DNA of 64,000 bases from Streptomyces venezuelae (GTDB taxonomy: Bacteria; Actinomycetota; Actinomycetes; Streptomycetales; Streptomycetaceae). The position numbers were made by a program, and so were the translations under genes. Numbering within the stretch: the stretch's first letter is position 1; every line of letters begins with the position of its first letter. The DNA lies in assembly GCF_008642355.1 (NCBI RefSeq), contig NZ_CP029193.1, positions 6,410,001 through 6,474,000 of the forward strand. The letters are read 5' to 3'. Positions 38,470 through 48,967 of the stretch are shown in pieces. The notes beneath the pieces are model-generated. The model was not told the origin of the DNA. It did no database searches and was given only the letters and a program-made list of their open reading frames with translations.

Positions 38470-40383
38470 TCAGCCACAGCCGCACGAGGCGTGCCGGCCG
38501 TGCACCGACGCGTACGCCGTGGGCCGGGGCCCCGCCGCCGCCCGCGTCACTCGGGCGGCGGCCGCGCGTCCTGCCGACGACTGTGCGTCGTGCACCACTG
38601 TGCCTCCGACGAGCGTCATGCGCACCTCGGACGAGCTGATATCGGCCACCGGACACCGCGTCACATCGCGGTCGAGCACCACGAGATCGGCTGCCTTCCC
38701 TCTCTCCACGGTGCCCGTGAGGTGGTCCGAGCGGAGTTGACGCGCGGTGCCCGCGGTGTGCATGAGCAGGGAAGACGTACGGCTGAGGCCTTCCTGCGCG
38801 CGGTACAGGTCGCCCTCGCCCTCCATGCCCTCGCGGTCGATCGCGGTGCGGATCTGGTTCCAGACCTGCAAAGGGTCGACCGGCCAGTCCGAGCCACCCG
38901 CGAGCGCCGCGCGCCGGTCCCGAAGGCTGCGCGCCGGGTACTGCCAACGGTGGCGCCGTGCCCCGATGTAGGGCAGCAGGGCGTCCATCGTCCACGTGGT
39001 GCGGGCGGCCCACTGGAGCTGCATGCAGGCGACGACGCCGAGTGCGGCGAACCGCGGCAGATCGGCGGGATCGACCAGTTGGAGGTGTGCGGTGGTGTTG
39101 CGGAGATCACGGCGGCCGGTCTTCCGCAAGGCGTACGCGTACCCGTCGAGGGACGTGCGCACGGCGCGGTCGCCGATGGCGTGCGCGTGCATCTGCCAGC
39201 CCTCGGCGTTGAAGGCGGCGCTGAGCCGTCCGTAGTCCGCCGCCGACACGTACAGGTCGCCGCGGTGGTCGGTGGGCCTGCCGTCCTTGTCGAGGTACGG
39301 CTCCAGGAGCGCGGCGGTCTGCGCCGGGTACTCGACGACACCGTCGAGGAACACCTTGATGGTCCCGAAGCGCAGTCCTCGTACGTCATCGAACTCCGCC
39401 CGCAGCTTCTTCGCGTACGCGAGTGCCGCGGCCGGATCCTTCGTCATGTCGGTCTCCACGCGCAGGGCGGGCACGATGCGCTGGAGCAGCCGGTCCGACG
39501 CGGCGAGCCGCTGATACAGCTTCAGCTCGGCGCGCCCCACGACGGCTTCCATGAACGTGGTGATGCCGGACGCGGCGGCCTCGGCGAGAGTTTTCGCCGC
39601 TGCATCCGCCAACTGGGTCTCGTCGGGCTCGGGGATGTGCCGTGCGACGAGCGGCTGGGCGTCGTCCTTGAGCACGCCCGTCGGCCTGCCGTCCGCCCCC
39701 TTCACGATTCTGCCGCCGACCGGGTCCGGCGTGGACGCGGTGATCTTCGCGATGTCCAGGGCCCGCTGATTGGCCCACAGGTTGTGGCCGTCGCCGCCGC
39801 GCAGCGCGATCGGGCGGCGCGTCGGCAGGGCGTCGAGCATCGTGTGGTGCGGGGCGGTGCCGTGCGGCAGGAGCCCGACCGGATTCCAGTCCTCCACGAC
39901 GAGCCACCCGTCGGGCTCCTGCTCCGCCGAGTCCTTGAGGAACCCCGTCAGCGTCTTCTGGAGCTCCTCGACGGTCTGCTCGGCGCCGGCCAGCGAGGGG
40001 CGCAGCGACCGGCTCGCGGCGTCCATCGGGTGGGCGTGCCCGTCGTGGATGCCGCTCATGACGGTGCCGCCCGCCGCGTCCACGACGTCGGTGTCCCGCC
40101 CCACGTGCCGCTTGACGGCGGCGTCCGGACCGACGGCGAGAATCCGCCCGTCCCGCCCGACGGCGACGGCTTCGTGCCGGGTGGGGTGGGCGGAAGTGCC
40201 GGTGAAGACGCGGCCGTTGTGGACGACGAGGGCGGCGGAGCGGCGACGGGACGAGGGGGACGCGGGGGAGGCCGCGGCGGCGGGACCGGCCGCGGTGACG
40301 AGCCCGGCGGCTCCGGCGGCGGCGAGGAGCCCCCTCCGCGAGAGGGGAGAGGGCTGGGCGGGGGCTTCGTACGACGGGGACAC
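38470..40383 (-). CDS. Tat-exported amidohydrolase (YtcJ-like metal-dependent hydrolase)
   Basis: A ~637-residue protein from a GTG at 40383 (GGAG 9 bases upstream). A twin-arginine signal (SPLSRRGLLAAAGAAGLVTAAGPAAAA) opens it. The amidohydrolase domain then shows VMSGIHDGHAHPMDAA (HxH metal motif), GITTFMEAVVG, FGTIKVFLDGVVEYPAQTAALLEPY, MHAHAIGDRAVR, and ALAGGSDWPVDPLQVW with the catalytic Asp. This matches the YtcJ/ExeA-like family annotated as exported amidohydrolases; substrates are unknown. It is divergent from a LacI-type regulator, 104 bases away, which probably controls it. A longer in-frame extension to 40503 would hide the Tat signal, so it was rejected. Confidence 0.85.
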   Translation of the reverse strand: MSPSYEAPAQPSPLSRRGLLAAAGAAGLVTAAGPAAAASPASPSSRRRSAALVVHNGRVFTGTSAHPTRHEAVAVGRDGRILAVGPDAAVKRHVGRDTDVVDAAGGTVMSGIHDGHAHPMDAASRSLRPSLAGAEQTVEELQKTLTGFLKDSAEQEPDGWLVVEDWNPVGLLPHGTAPHHTMLDALPTRRPIALRGGDGHNLWANQRALDIAKITASTPDPVGGRIVKGADGRPTGVLKDDAQPLVARHIPEPDETQLADAAAKTLAEAAASGITTFMEAVVGRAELKLYQRLAASDRLLQRIVPALRVETDMTKDPAAALAYAKKLRAEFDDVRGLRFGTIKVFLDGVVEYPAQTAALLEPYLDKDGRPTDHRGDLYVSAADYGRLSAAFNAEGWQMHAHAIGDRAVRTSLDGYAYALRKTGRRDLRNTTAHLQLVDPADLPRFAALGVVACMQLQWAARTTWTMDALLPYIGARRHRWQYPARSLRDRRAALAGGSDWPVDPLQVWNQIRTAIDREGMEGEGDLYRAQEGLSRTSSLLMHTAGTARQLRSDHLTGTVERGKAADLVVLDRDVTRCPVADISSSEVRMTLVGGTVVHDAQSSAGRAAAARVTRAAAGPRPTAYASVHGRHASCGCG

Positions 40384-40487
40384 GACCACACACTCCAAGG
40401 CGTAGCGGGACCGATGAGGAAGGTGGAGGGAACCCTCGACGAGTAATCCGTTAACCAGAACCCGTCCCGGACGACGGATTCCGTACG

Positions 40488-41498
40488 ATGTGCCACGTGC
40501 CACGGCCGACTCTCGCCGACATAGCCCGCGCCGCGGAGGTCTCGACGGCGACGGTCTCGCACGCCCTCAACGGCACGGGACGGGTCGGCGACGCCACCCG
40601 CCGCCGGGTCCGCGAGACGGCGACCCGCCTCGGCTACGGCACGCCGGGCCCGCCCCGCACCCGGACGCTCGGCATCGCGGTCACCACGTTCCCCGGCGCC
40701 TGGAACTACACCGACATCGCCTACTTCTCCCGCGCCGTCACCGCGGCCACCTCCGCCGCCCACGCCCGCGGCTACGCCCTCGTCACCCTCCCCGCCGACC
40801 GCGCCGCCGACGACTCCTGGCACCACCTCGCCGTCGACGGAATGCTGATCATGGACAGCCCGCGCGGCGATCCGATGGTCCGCGCCCTGCGCGCCCGCGG
40901 CATCCCGCTCGTCTTCGACGGGGTCCCGGGCGACCCGCTCCCCGGCGACCACTGGGTCGACAACGACCACGAGTCGGCGACCCGCGAGGTGCTCGACCAC
41001 CTCGCGTCCTCCGGTGCCCGCCGCGTCGCCCTCCAGTCCGGCAGCGGCGGCGAGCACTACGCGCACGCGGTGACGGCGGCGTACGAACGCTGGTGCGCGG
41101 ACCACGCGAGGACCCCGCTGATCGTGCCGTTCGACGAGACCGACGACGGAGGCAACGCGTTCGACGCGCTCCTGGGGGACCCCGGGAACCGGGTCGACGC
41201 CGTCTACGCCGCGTACGACCCCGGAGGCCGCCAGCTCCTCGCCGCCGCGGCCCGGCACGGCCTGCGCGTCCCCGACGACCTGCGCGTGGTCTGCGCGAGC
41301 GAGGACCCCGCCTACGCGCGGACGACCCCACCCGTGACGACGCTGACCCTCGCCCCGGAGCAGATGGCCCACGCCGCCGTGGCGGTCCTCGTCGCCCTGA
41401 TCGAGGACGACGGGACGGTGCCGTCGGGCCCGGTGACGGTCCCGGCGGGCCTGGTGGTGCGGGCGTCGTCGGAGGCGTGCCCGGCTCAACGGGTTTGA
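40488..41498 (+). CDS. LacI-family transcriptional regulator
   Basis: A 336-residue LacI/GalR regulator. Its HTH (PTLADIARAAEVSTATVSHALNGTGRVGDATRRRVRETATRLGYG) is followed by a periplasmic-binding-type sensor domain (LGIAVTTFP..DGMLIMDSPRGDPMVRALRARGIPLVFDG..VYAAYDPGGRQLLAAAARHGLRVPDDLRVVCASEDP). It is divergent from the exported amidohydrolase, so it probably regulates that gene and itself. Possible starts are ATG 40488 or GTG 40497; the latter begins exactly at the HTH (MPRPTLADIA). The ligand is not predictable. Confidence 0.88.
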   Translation: MCHVPRPTLADIARAAEVSTATVSHALNGTGRVGDATRRRVRETATRLGYGTPGPPRTRTLGIAVTTFPGAWNYTDIAYFSRAVTAATSAAHARGYALVTLPADRAADDSWHHLAVDGMLIMDSPRGDPMVRALRARGIPLVFDGVPGDPLPGDHWVDNDHESATREVLDHLASSGARRVALQSGSGGEHYAHAVTAAYERWCADHARTPLIVPFDETDDGGNAFDALLGDPGNRVDAVYAAYDPGGRQLLAAAARHGLRVPDDLRVVCASEDPAYARTTPPVTTLTLAPEQMAHAAVAVLVALIEDDGTVPSGPVTVPAGLVVRASSEACPAQRV

Positions 41499-41650
41499 GG
41501 CGCGGCCCCCGCGAGGACGGTGAGAACGCCACGGCGTGCTTCCGCAGCCCGGGGCGCACCGTCCTCACGCCCCGCGCCCATCCGCGACGCGCCGCCCGAG
41601 ACGCGTTGTCGCCGTCCTGGCTGGTGCGGACGTCGTCGGACGCACCCGGC

Positions 41651-42286
41651 TCAACCCGTCCGAGGTGTCGCCCCCGCCAGGACCGTGTCGACGACCCGAC
41701 GGACCTCCACTGCTGACGGAGCACCGCCCTCGTACCCCGCGAACAGCAGATGTCCGCTCCCGATGACGGTGAACGCGAGCGTGTCGGGGTCGGACCCGGC
41801 GGTGAGCCGGCCGAGGTCGCGCTCCGCCGCGAGGTAGGCGGCAAGCACGGCGCCCGCCTCCGTCAGGAGAGGGATGCCGACCGGCGTCGTCCGCCGCAGC
41901 CGCGCCCGCAGCGCGTCCCGCGAGGTGACCAGACCGAGCACGCCCAGCGCGAGCGGCCCGAACAGGTCCGTCAGCGCGGCGGCGACGTGGTCGACGACGG
42001 TGCCGGTTCCTGCCGCCCCGCGCAGGGCCGCGCCCCGCGTCTCGACCTCGCCGATCCGGTCGCGCACCAGCTCGGCGAGGAACGCGTCGAAGTCGTCGAA
42101 GTGCCGGTGCAGGACCCCCTTCGCGCACCCCGCCTCCGCGGTGACCGCCCGGCTGGTCAGCGCGTTCGGGCCGTCCCGGAGCAGGACGCGCTCGGCGGCG
42201 GCGAACAGCTGCTCGCGCACATCGCGGATGGCCACCCCTGTGGGCACGTCGGTCCCGCCTCTCTGCCGTACCGTCCACCCGGCCAT
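41651..42286 (-). CDS. TetR-family regulator
   Basis: A ~211-residue (or ~198 from GTG 42247) TetR regulator. The HTH is IRDVREQLFAAAERVLLRDGPNALTSRAVTAEAGCAKGVLHRHFDDFDAFLAELV. The C-terminal domain (LTDLFGPLALGVLGLVTSRDALRARL..GHLLFAGYEGGAPSAVEVRRVVDTVLAGA) is typical for the group with unknown ligands. It is divergent from a methyltransferase gene and faces two strong palindromes, so it very probably represses both. The ATG at 42286 is only 4 bases from the first palindrome; the GTG at 42247 would leave a normal leader. Confidence 0.85.
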   Translation of the reverse strand: MAGWTVRQRGGTDVPTGVAIRDVREQLFAAAERVLLRDGPNALTSRAVTAEAGCAKGVLHRHFDDFDAFLAELVRDRIGEVETRGAALRGAAGTGTVVDHVAAALTDLFGPLALGVLGLVTSRDALRARLRRTTPVGIPLLTEAGAVLAAYLAAERDLGRLTAGSDPDTLAFTVIGSGHLLFAGYEGGAPSAVEVRRVVDTVLAGATPRTG

Positions 42287-42290
42287 TGAC

Positions 42291-42330
42291 GAGTGGGCAC
42301 GTGCCCACTCAAAGTGGGCGCATGCCCACT
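42291..42330. promoter_or_regulatory. Twin palindromic TetR operators
   Basis: A perfect 20-bp palindrome (GAGTGGGCAC|GTGCCCACTC, 42291-42310) is followed after 2 bases by AGTGGGC-N4-GCCCACT (42313-42330). They share the half site AGTGGGC and fill the gap between the TetR and methyltransferase genes. The second overlaps the methyltransferase ATG at 42322. Confidence 0.8.
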
Positions 42331-43116
42331 ATCCCTGAGAGCGAGCCCCACCGACACCGTCGGATGGCGGAATCCTTCGGCGCGGACGCCGAGCGCTACG
42401 ACCGGGCCCGCCCCCGCTATCCCACCCCGCTTGTCCGCCGCATCGCCGCGACCGCCCCCGGCCCGACCGTCCTCGACGTCGGCTGCGGCACCGGAATCGT
42501 CGCCCGGCAGCTGCGCGCAGCGGAGTGCGAGGTGCTCGGCGTCGAGCCCGACGAGCGGATGGCGGAGCTGGCGCGGGGGCTCGGAACGGAGGTCGAGCCC
42601 GGGACCTTCGAGGAGTGGGACCCGGCGGGCCGCACGTTCGACGCGGTGGTCGCGGGTCAGGCCTGGCACTGGGTCGACCCGGTCGCGGGGGCGGCGAAGG
42701 CGGCGCGGGTCCTGCGCCCCGGCGGCCTCCTCGCGGCGTTCTGGAACATGCACGAGCCGCCGCCCGCCGTGGCGGACGCGTTCGCCGACGCCCTCCACGC
42801 GGTGGCGCCCGACGTCCCGTTCGACGTCCGGGCGAAGCCCGGCCCGGACCCGCTGCTCGACACGGCCGCCGACGGCATCCGTGCGACGCGCGCCTTCGGC
42901 GACCCCGAGCGATGGTCGTACGCATGGGAGTGGACGTACACCCGCGACGCCTGGCTGGACCAGCTGCCGACGCAGGGCGCGCTCACCCGCCTCCCGGTCC
43001 GGGCGCGGTCCGAGGTGCTCGCGGCGGTCGGCGCCGCCGTCGACACCCTGGGCGGCAGCTTCACCATGCGCTACACGACGGTGGCGCTCACCGCGCGTGC
43101 CGGGGGCGCCCCGTGA
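42322..43116 (+). CDS. Class I SAM-dependent methyltransferase
   Basis: A 264-residue methyltransferase with the SAM motif PTVLDVGCGTGIVARQL near residue 45, EVLGVEPDERM (acidic ribose-binding residue), VVAGQAWHWVDP and AARVLRPGGLLAAFWNM. It belongs to the large Methyltransf_11-like group; substrate unknown. The ATG at 42322 lies within the second operator, so repressor binding would occlude the start region. An ATG at 42364 (MAESFGADAERYDRARP) begins at the conserved region and could be the true start. It pairs with the divergent TetR gene as a small self-contained regulon. Confidence 0.85.
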   Translation: MPTIPESEPHRHRRMAESFGADAERYDRARPRYPTPLVRRIAATAPGPTVLDVGCGTGIVARQLRAAECEVLGVEPDERMAELARGLGTEVEPGTFEEWDPAGRTFDAVVAGQAWHWVDPVAGAAKAARVLRPGGLLAAFWNMHEPPPAVADAFADALHAVAPDVPFDVRAKPGPDPLLDTAADGIRATRAFGDPERWSYAWEWTYTRDAWLDQLPTQGALTRLPVRARSEVLAAVGAAVDTLGGSFTMRYTTVALTARAGGAP

Positions 43117-43167
43117 CGCAGGGCATGCGGGCGCGCCTCGTCGGACCGAGGGGTCATGTACTAGAGT

Positions 43168-43185
43168 TATCTCGACATCGAGATA
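43168..43185. promoter_or_regulatory. 18-bp palindromic operator upstream of aconitase
   Basis: TATCTCGA-CA-TCGAGATA has perfect 8-bp arms around a 2-bp centre. It lies about 130 bases before the aconitase start and has the same TATCTC-N6-GAGAT frame as the site at the HTH-murA gene. No regulator gene sits immediately next to it. Confidence 0.7.
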
Positions 43186-43227
43186 TCTGCCGAGGCGCAC
43201 CAGAAGCCGCCACTCGGTAAGGGTTAC

Positions 43228-43246
43228 CTAACTAAGCCTTACCTTA
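43228..43246 (-). promoter_or_regulatory. Possible DmdR/IdeR-type iron box upstream of aconitase
   Basis: On the minus strand the site reads TAAGGTAAGGCTTAGTTAG. It matches the actinobacterial iron-box consensus TTAGGTTAGGCTAACCTAA at 13 of 19 positions, strongest in the left half. It lies about 70 bases before the aconitase start in an AT-rich patch. Iron control of this Fe-S enzyme would make sense; the right half-site is weak. Confidence 0.45.
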
Positions 43247-43247
43247 G

Positions 43248-46028
<2,781 letters not shown>

Positions 46029-46059
46029 GTCGGCGGGCAGGACCCAGCAAGCGGTCGAG

Positions 46060-46096
46060 GGGCCGTACCCCCGGACACGTTCCGGGGGTACGGCCC
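46060..46096. terminator. Strong bidirectional terminator
   Basis: GGGCCGTACCCCCGG (46060-46074) pairs perfectly over 15 bp with CCGGGGGTACGGCCC (46082-46096) around a 7-base loop. It lies between the convergent aconitase and secreted-repeat-protein genes and can serve both. Confidence 0.9.
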
Positions 46097-46107
46097 TCGC
46101 CGCGTTC

Positions 46108-46878
46108 TCACGTCAGCGGAACGCTCTTGACGGCCGACAGCAGCGGCACGAGAACGTAATCGCCGTTGCCCGCGCCGCAGACCGGCCGGGTGTCGACGGT
46201 GTCGGAGATGTTCGTGCCCGTCGTGTACCGCCTGTCCGGCGCCGGCACGACGCTCGTCATGTGGCTCTTGAGCCGCTCCGAGTAGTACACGCACTGGTGC
46301 AGGTTGAGGCGGCTGCCGGTGGTCAGGTCCAGGGGCAGGGAGCCGGAAAGCCCCGGGTTGGGCACGTGGCTGCCGTTGCCGGGCCCGCAGGTGGGGGAGG
46401 TCTCCTTGGTGTTCGAGACCTTCGTGCCGGTCGAGTAGCGCCCGTCGCCGCTGGGCGTCACCAGGGTGGTGAAGCGGTCGGTGCTCGCGCTCCGGTAGTA
46501 GTCGCACTGCTGGAGGTTGAGGTAGCGCCCCGCGCCGAGGTCCAGCGCGTTGACGCCGTGCAGGACCGGCACGGGTACGTGATTGCCGTTCCCCGCACCG
46601 CAGGCCGCCGTGGTGTCGGCGGTGGCGGAGTGCTTCGTGCCGGTGGAGTAGCGGCCGTCGCCGCTCGGGGTGATGAACGTGTTGAAGTGGTCGTCGAGGC
46701 TGCTCGCGTAGTACGCGCACTGGTGCAGGTTGAGATGGCCGGAGGCGGCGAACGCCGACTCCAGGACCCGCTGGTCCCCGGCCACGGCGACAGGCGCCGC
46801 CGTACCCACGAATGTTGCCGCGCCGACCGCGAGGGCGAGTGCCGGTCGCCAGCCGCGCAGGGCCGTCCGTCGCATCAT
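46108..46878 (-). CDS. Secreted protein with three ~66-residue repeats, function unknown
   Basis: A 256-residue protein with a Sec-type signal peptide (RRTALRGWRPALALAVGAATFVGTAAPVAVA) and GGGAG 7 bases before the ATG. The mature part is three tandem repeats starting near residues 47, 113 and 178. The pattern is LNLxQCxYYxS..DxFxTxVTPSGDGRYSTGTKxSxTxxTxxxCGxGNGxHVPxPxLxG..LDL. Each repeat has two cysteines, which probably form a disulphide, and the motif Q-C-x-Y-Y. I do not recognise the family; the repeat spacing resembles small extracellular beta modules. No operon partner is seen. Confidence 0.75.
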   Translation of the reverse strand: MMRRTALRGWRPALALAVGAATFVGTAAPVAVAGDQRVLESAFAASGHLNLHQCAYYASSLDDHFNTFITPSGDGRYSTGTKHSATADTTAACGAGNGNHVPVPVLHGVNALDLGAGRYLNLQQCDYYRSASTDRFTTLVTPSGDGRYSTGTKVSNTKETSPTCGPGNGSHVPNPGLSGSLPLDLTTGSRLNLHQCVYYSERLKSHMTSVVPAPDRRYTTGTNISDTVDTRPVCGAGNGDYVLVPLLSAVKSVPLT

Positions 46879-47010
46879 TTCGTTTCTCCCGTCCGGGTGC
46901 GGGCTGCGCTCTGGAACCGTCCCGCACTTCCTGCGAAGAAGGTCCCAGGGGCACCCCGCGCCCCGGTATCCCGAAACCTGGGGATGGCGGAAACGCGCGG
47001 CTCCGTCCGG

Positions 47011-47403
47011 CTACACCTCGGGCCACCCGCCGTACGGCACGGTGATGAGCTCCATCGCGTGCCCCGCCGGATCGAGGAAGTACACGCCCCGGCCGCCGTC
47101 GTTGCGGTTGAAGTCGCCCGGCAGCGTCTGCCGCGGATCGGCCCAGTGCTCGATCCCACGGACCCTGATCTTCTCGTACGCCGCCTCGAACTCCGCCTCC
47201 GAGACCAGGAAGGCGTAGTGCTGCGGGGTGATCGACTCGGCGGGAACGGCGGCGAAGTCGAGAGTGACCGAATTGCTGAGGGCGACCGCGACGAACGGTC
47301 CCCATGCGCCGGAGATTTCGAGGCCCAACAGCTCCGCGAAGAACTCGGCGGACTCCCGGTTGTCCCGGGCGTGGACGATCGTGTGATTCAACTGAACGGA
47401 CAA
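47011..47403 (-). CDS. VOC-family (glyoxalase/bleomycin-resistance-like) protein
   Basis: A ~130-residue protein (LSVQLNHTIVHARDNRESAEFFAELLGLEI..YAFLVSEAEFEAAYEKIRVRGIEHWADP..GRGVYFLDPAGHAMELITVPYG). The betaalphabetabetabeta repeats and metal ligands (NHTIVHA His, GHAMELI His/Glu) mark the vicinal-oxygen-chelate fold. I chose the TTG at 47403 because GGAGG lies 6 bases upstream and the product begins with the family's N-terminus; a longer frame to 47439 reads through that ribosome site. Substrate unknown. Confidence 0.8.
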   Translation of the reverse strand: MSVQLNHTIVHARDNRESAEFFAELLGLEISGAWGPFVAVALSNSVTLDFAAVPAESITPQHYAFLVSEAEFEAAYEKIRVRGIEHWADPRQTLPGDFNRNDGGRGVYFLDPAGHAMELITVPYGGWPEV

Positions 47404-47482
47404 GGAATGCCTCCACAAGGCATCTCCCGACACCTCCATGCCTCACCCAGCCGGTGACCGGCACGCGATGTCGCCGTGGATC

Positions 47483-47998
47483 TTAGACACGACGACGTCG
47501 CGCTGTCGAGAGGCTGGTCGACCGAGCGCTGTGTGCCGGACCGTGCCGCCGTGCGAACCGTGCCCGAGCCGCCTCGTGGGCGTCGCGCAGCAGCCGTACG
47601 ACCGTGTCGGCCGTCCGCTCGCCGGGATTGACGACGCAGACCCAGCCCAGCGCGCCGTACACCGGGTGCGGCAGCACGCGGTCGGCGGTCGCGTGGTCAC
47701 GGGGTCGGGTGATGCCGTGCGGCTCCTCACCGGTGAGGTCCCGGAACGTCGCGCGGTCGACGCGGACGTTGACGCGCCAACGGCCCGGGAGGTCCAGGTC
47801 GGAGGCGGTGTCGTCCGGGTAGTTCTTGGTGACGACGGTCCCGTAGGGCTGGACGTTCTCGGGCGGTCGGCCATCGGGGGCGTAGTAGAAGAACGCGTCA
47901 CCCCACGCGAGCTCGGGGGAGTCGCTCCCCGGCTCCGGGACGAGCACGAGCGCGCCGTCGAGGTTTCGTACGGTCGCGATGATCTGTTCCATACTCAT
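47483..47998 (-). CDS. DUF6194-like protein
   Basis: A 171-residue protein (MSMEQIIATVRNLDGALVLVPEPGSDSPELAWGDAFFYYAPDGRPPENVQPYGTVVTKNYPDDTASDLDLPGRWRVNV). It matches the Streptomyces DUF6194 family as I remember it: WGDxFFYYAPDG and a C-terminal HPVYGALGWVCVVNPGERT. Function unknown; some relatives are annotated as erythromycin-esterase-like by proximity only. Its start codon overlaps head-to-head with the possible ATG of the MerR gene, so both are likely controlled from the same ~50 bases. Confidence 0.7.
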   Translation of the reverse strand: MSMEQIIATVRNLDGALVLVPEPGSDSPELAWGDAFFYYAPDGRPPENVQPYGTVVTKNYPDDTASDLDLPGRWRVNVRVDRATFRDLTGEEPHGITRPRDHATADRVLPHPVYGALGWVCVVNPGERTADTVVRLLRDAHEAARARFARRHGPAHSARSTSLSTARRRRV

Positions 47999-48803
47999 GG
48001 TTCAAGCATCACCTTCAAGTGCTCATGTGGGGTTTGCGGTGGACGGAACCGCGAGTGGCGGTCGGCGGCGAACGGAGCGGCTGAGGACCGTCGATGTCGC
48101 CCGCGAGGCGGGGTACTCGGTGCAGCAGGTCCGTGACCTGGAGCGGCTGGGCGTCATTCCGCAGGCCGCGCGGTCGAGCAACGGCTACCGCTCGTACACG
48201 GCAGCCCACGTGCAGGCTCTTCGCGCCTATCGCGGACTCGCCGCCGCCGTCGGGCCCGTCGAGGCCCGGCGGCGGCTCGCGGAGCTGCGGACGGCGACGA
48301 TCGCCGAGGCCGCCGCGGCGATCAGCGCGGCGCACGTGCGGCTCGCGCGGGAACGGGACGAGGCCCTCCGCGCGCAACAGGCGTTGCGCGCGATCCAGGG
48401 GGAGACGGACACGCCCGGACCGGAGCGGGACGGCGACACGATGACGATCACGCAGCTGGCCGCGGCGCTCGACGTACGCCCCTCGACCCTGCGGTTCTGG
48501 GAGGAGGAAGGACTCGTCACCCCTGAGCGGGTGACGTCACTGCGAGCACGTCGGTACGGCCTCGCGGCGATCGGCGAGGCCCGGATCGTCGCCGCCCTCC
48601 GCAACGCCGGATACGGCGTTCCCGCGGTGCGCGACATCATGGGCTCCCTGCACCGGTTCGACGGGCAGGGGCTGGGAGAGGCCGAGCACATCCTGCGGCA
48701 ACGCCTCGACCGGATCGCCTCGCGGACCGTGGCGCTGCTCCGGGCGGGCGCGGACCTCGCAGCCGTCGTCACGTCCGGTCAGGAACCGCCGGTCGCCCGA
48801 TAG
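47997..48803 (+). CDS. MerR-type regulator with two MerR HTH domains
   Basis: A ~268-residue regulator with two separate winged-helix MerR motifs. The first (RTVDVAREAGYSVQQVRDLERLGVIPQAARSSNGYRSYTAAHVQALRAYRGL) is near residues 30-80. The second (MTITQLAAALDVRPSTLRFWEEEGLVTPERVTSLRARRYGLAAIGEARIVAALRNAGY) is near 150-205. The linker LARERDEALRAQQALRAI is probably coiled-coil. The start is uncertain: ATG 47997 overlaps the divergent DUF6194 start, and a GTG near 48040 (VDGTASGGRRRTERL) is a plausible alternative. It probably regulates the divergent gene. Confidence 0.8.
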   Translation: MVQASPSSAHVGFAVDGTASGGRRRTERLRTVDVAREAGYSVQQVRDLERLGVIPQAARSSNGYRSYTAAHVQALRAYRGLAAAVGPVEARRRLAELRTATIAEAAAAISAAHVRLARERDEALRAQQALRAIQGETDTPGPERDGDTMTITQLAAALDVRPSTLRFWEEEGLVTPERVTSLRARRYGLAAIGEARIVAALRNAGYGVPAVRDIMGSLHRFDGQGLGEAEHILRQRLDRIASRTVALLRAGADLAAVVTSGQEPPVAR

Positions 48804-48875
48804 GGCCGTACCGCTCCCGGGCCGCAGGTCTGGACTTGTCCGCACAGGCTCTCTACGCTCGGCCGCACCACGCAC

Positions 48876-48889
48876 TGAGAGCGCTCTCA
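48876..48889. promoter_or_regulatory. TGAGAGCGCTCTCA palindrome upstream of the protease gene
   Basis: A perfect 14-bp palindrome about 80 bases before the protease GTG. Its AGCGCT centre is the hallmark of LacI/GalR-family operators (CebR-type sites have a similar core). It suggests nutrient-linked control of the secreted protease. Confidence 0.65.
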
Positions 48890-48967
48890 ACAGTTCAACT
48901 CTGGTCAACTCCGGTCTATCGCACCCCCCTTGGCACGACCTGACCCGAACCACGAGAGGACACCCAC

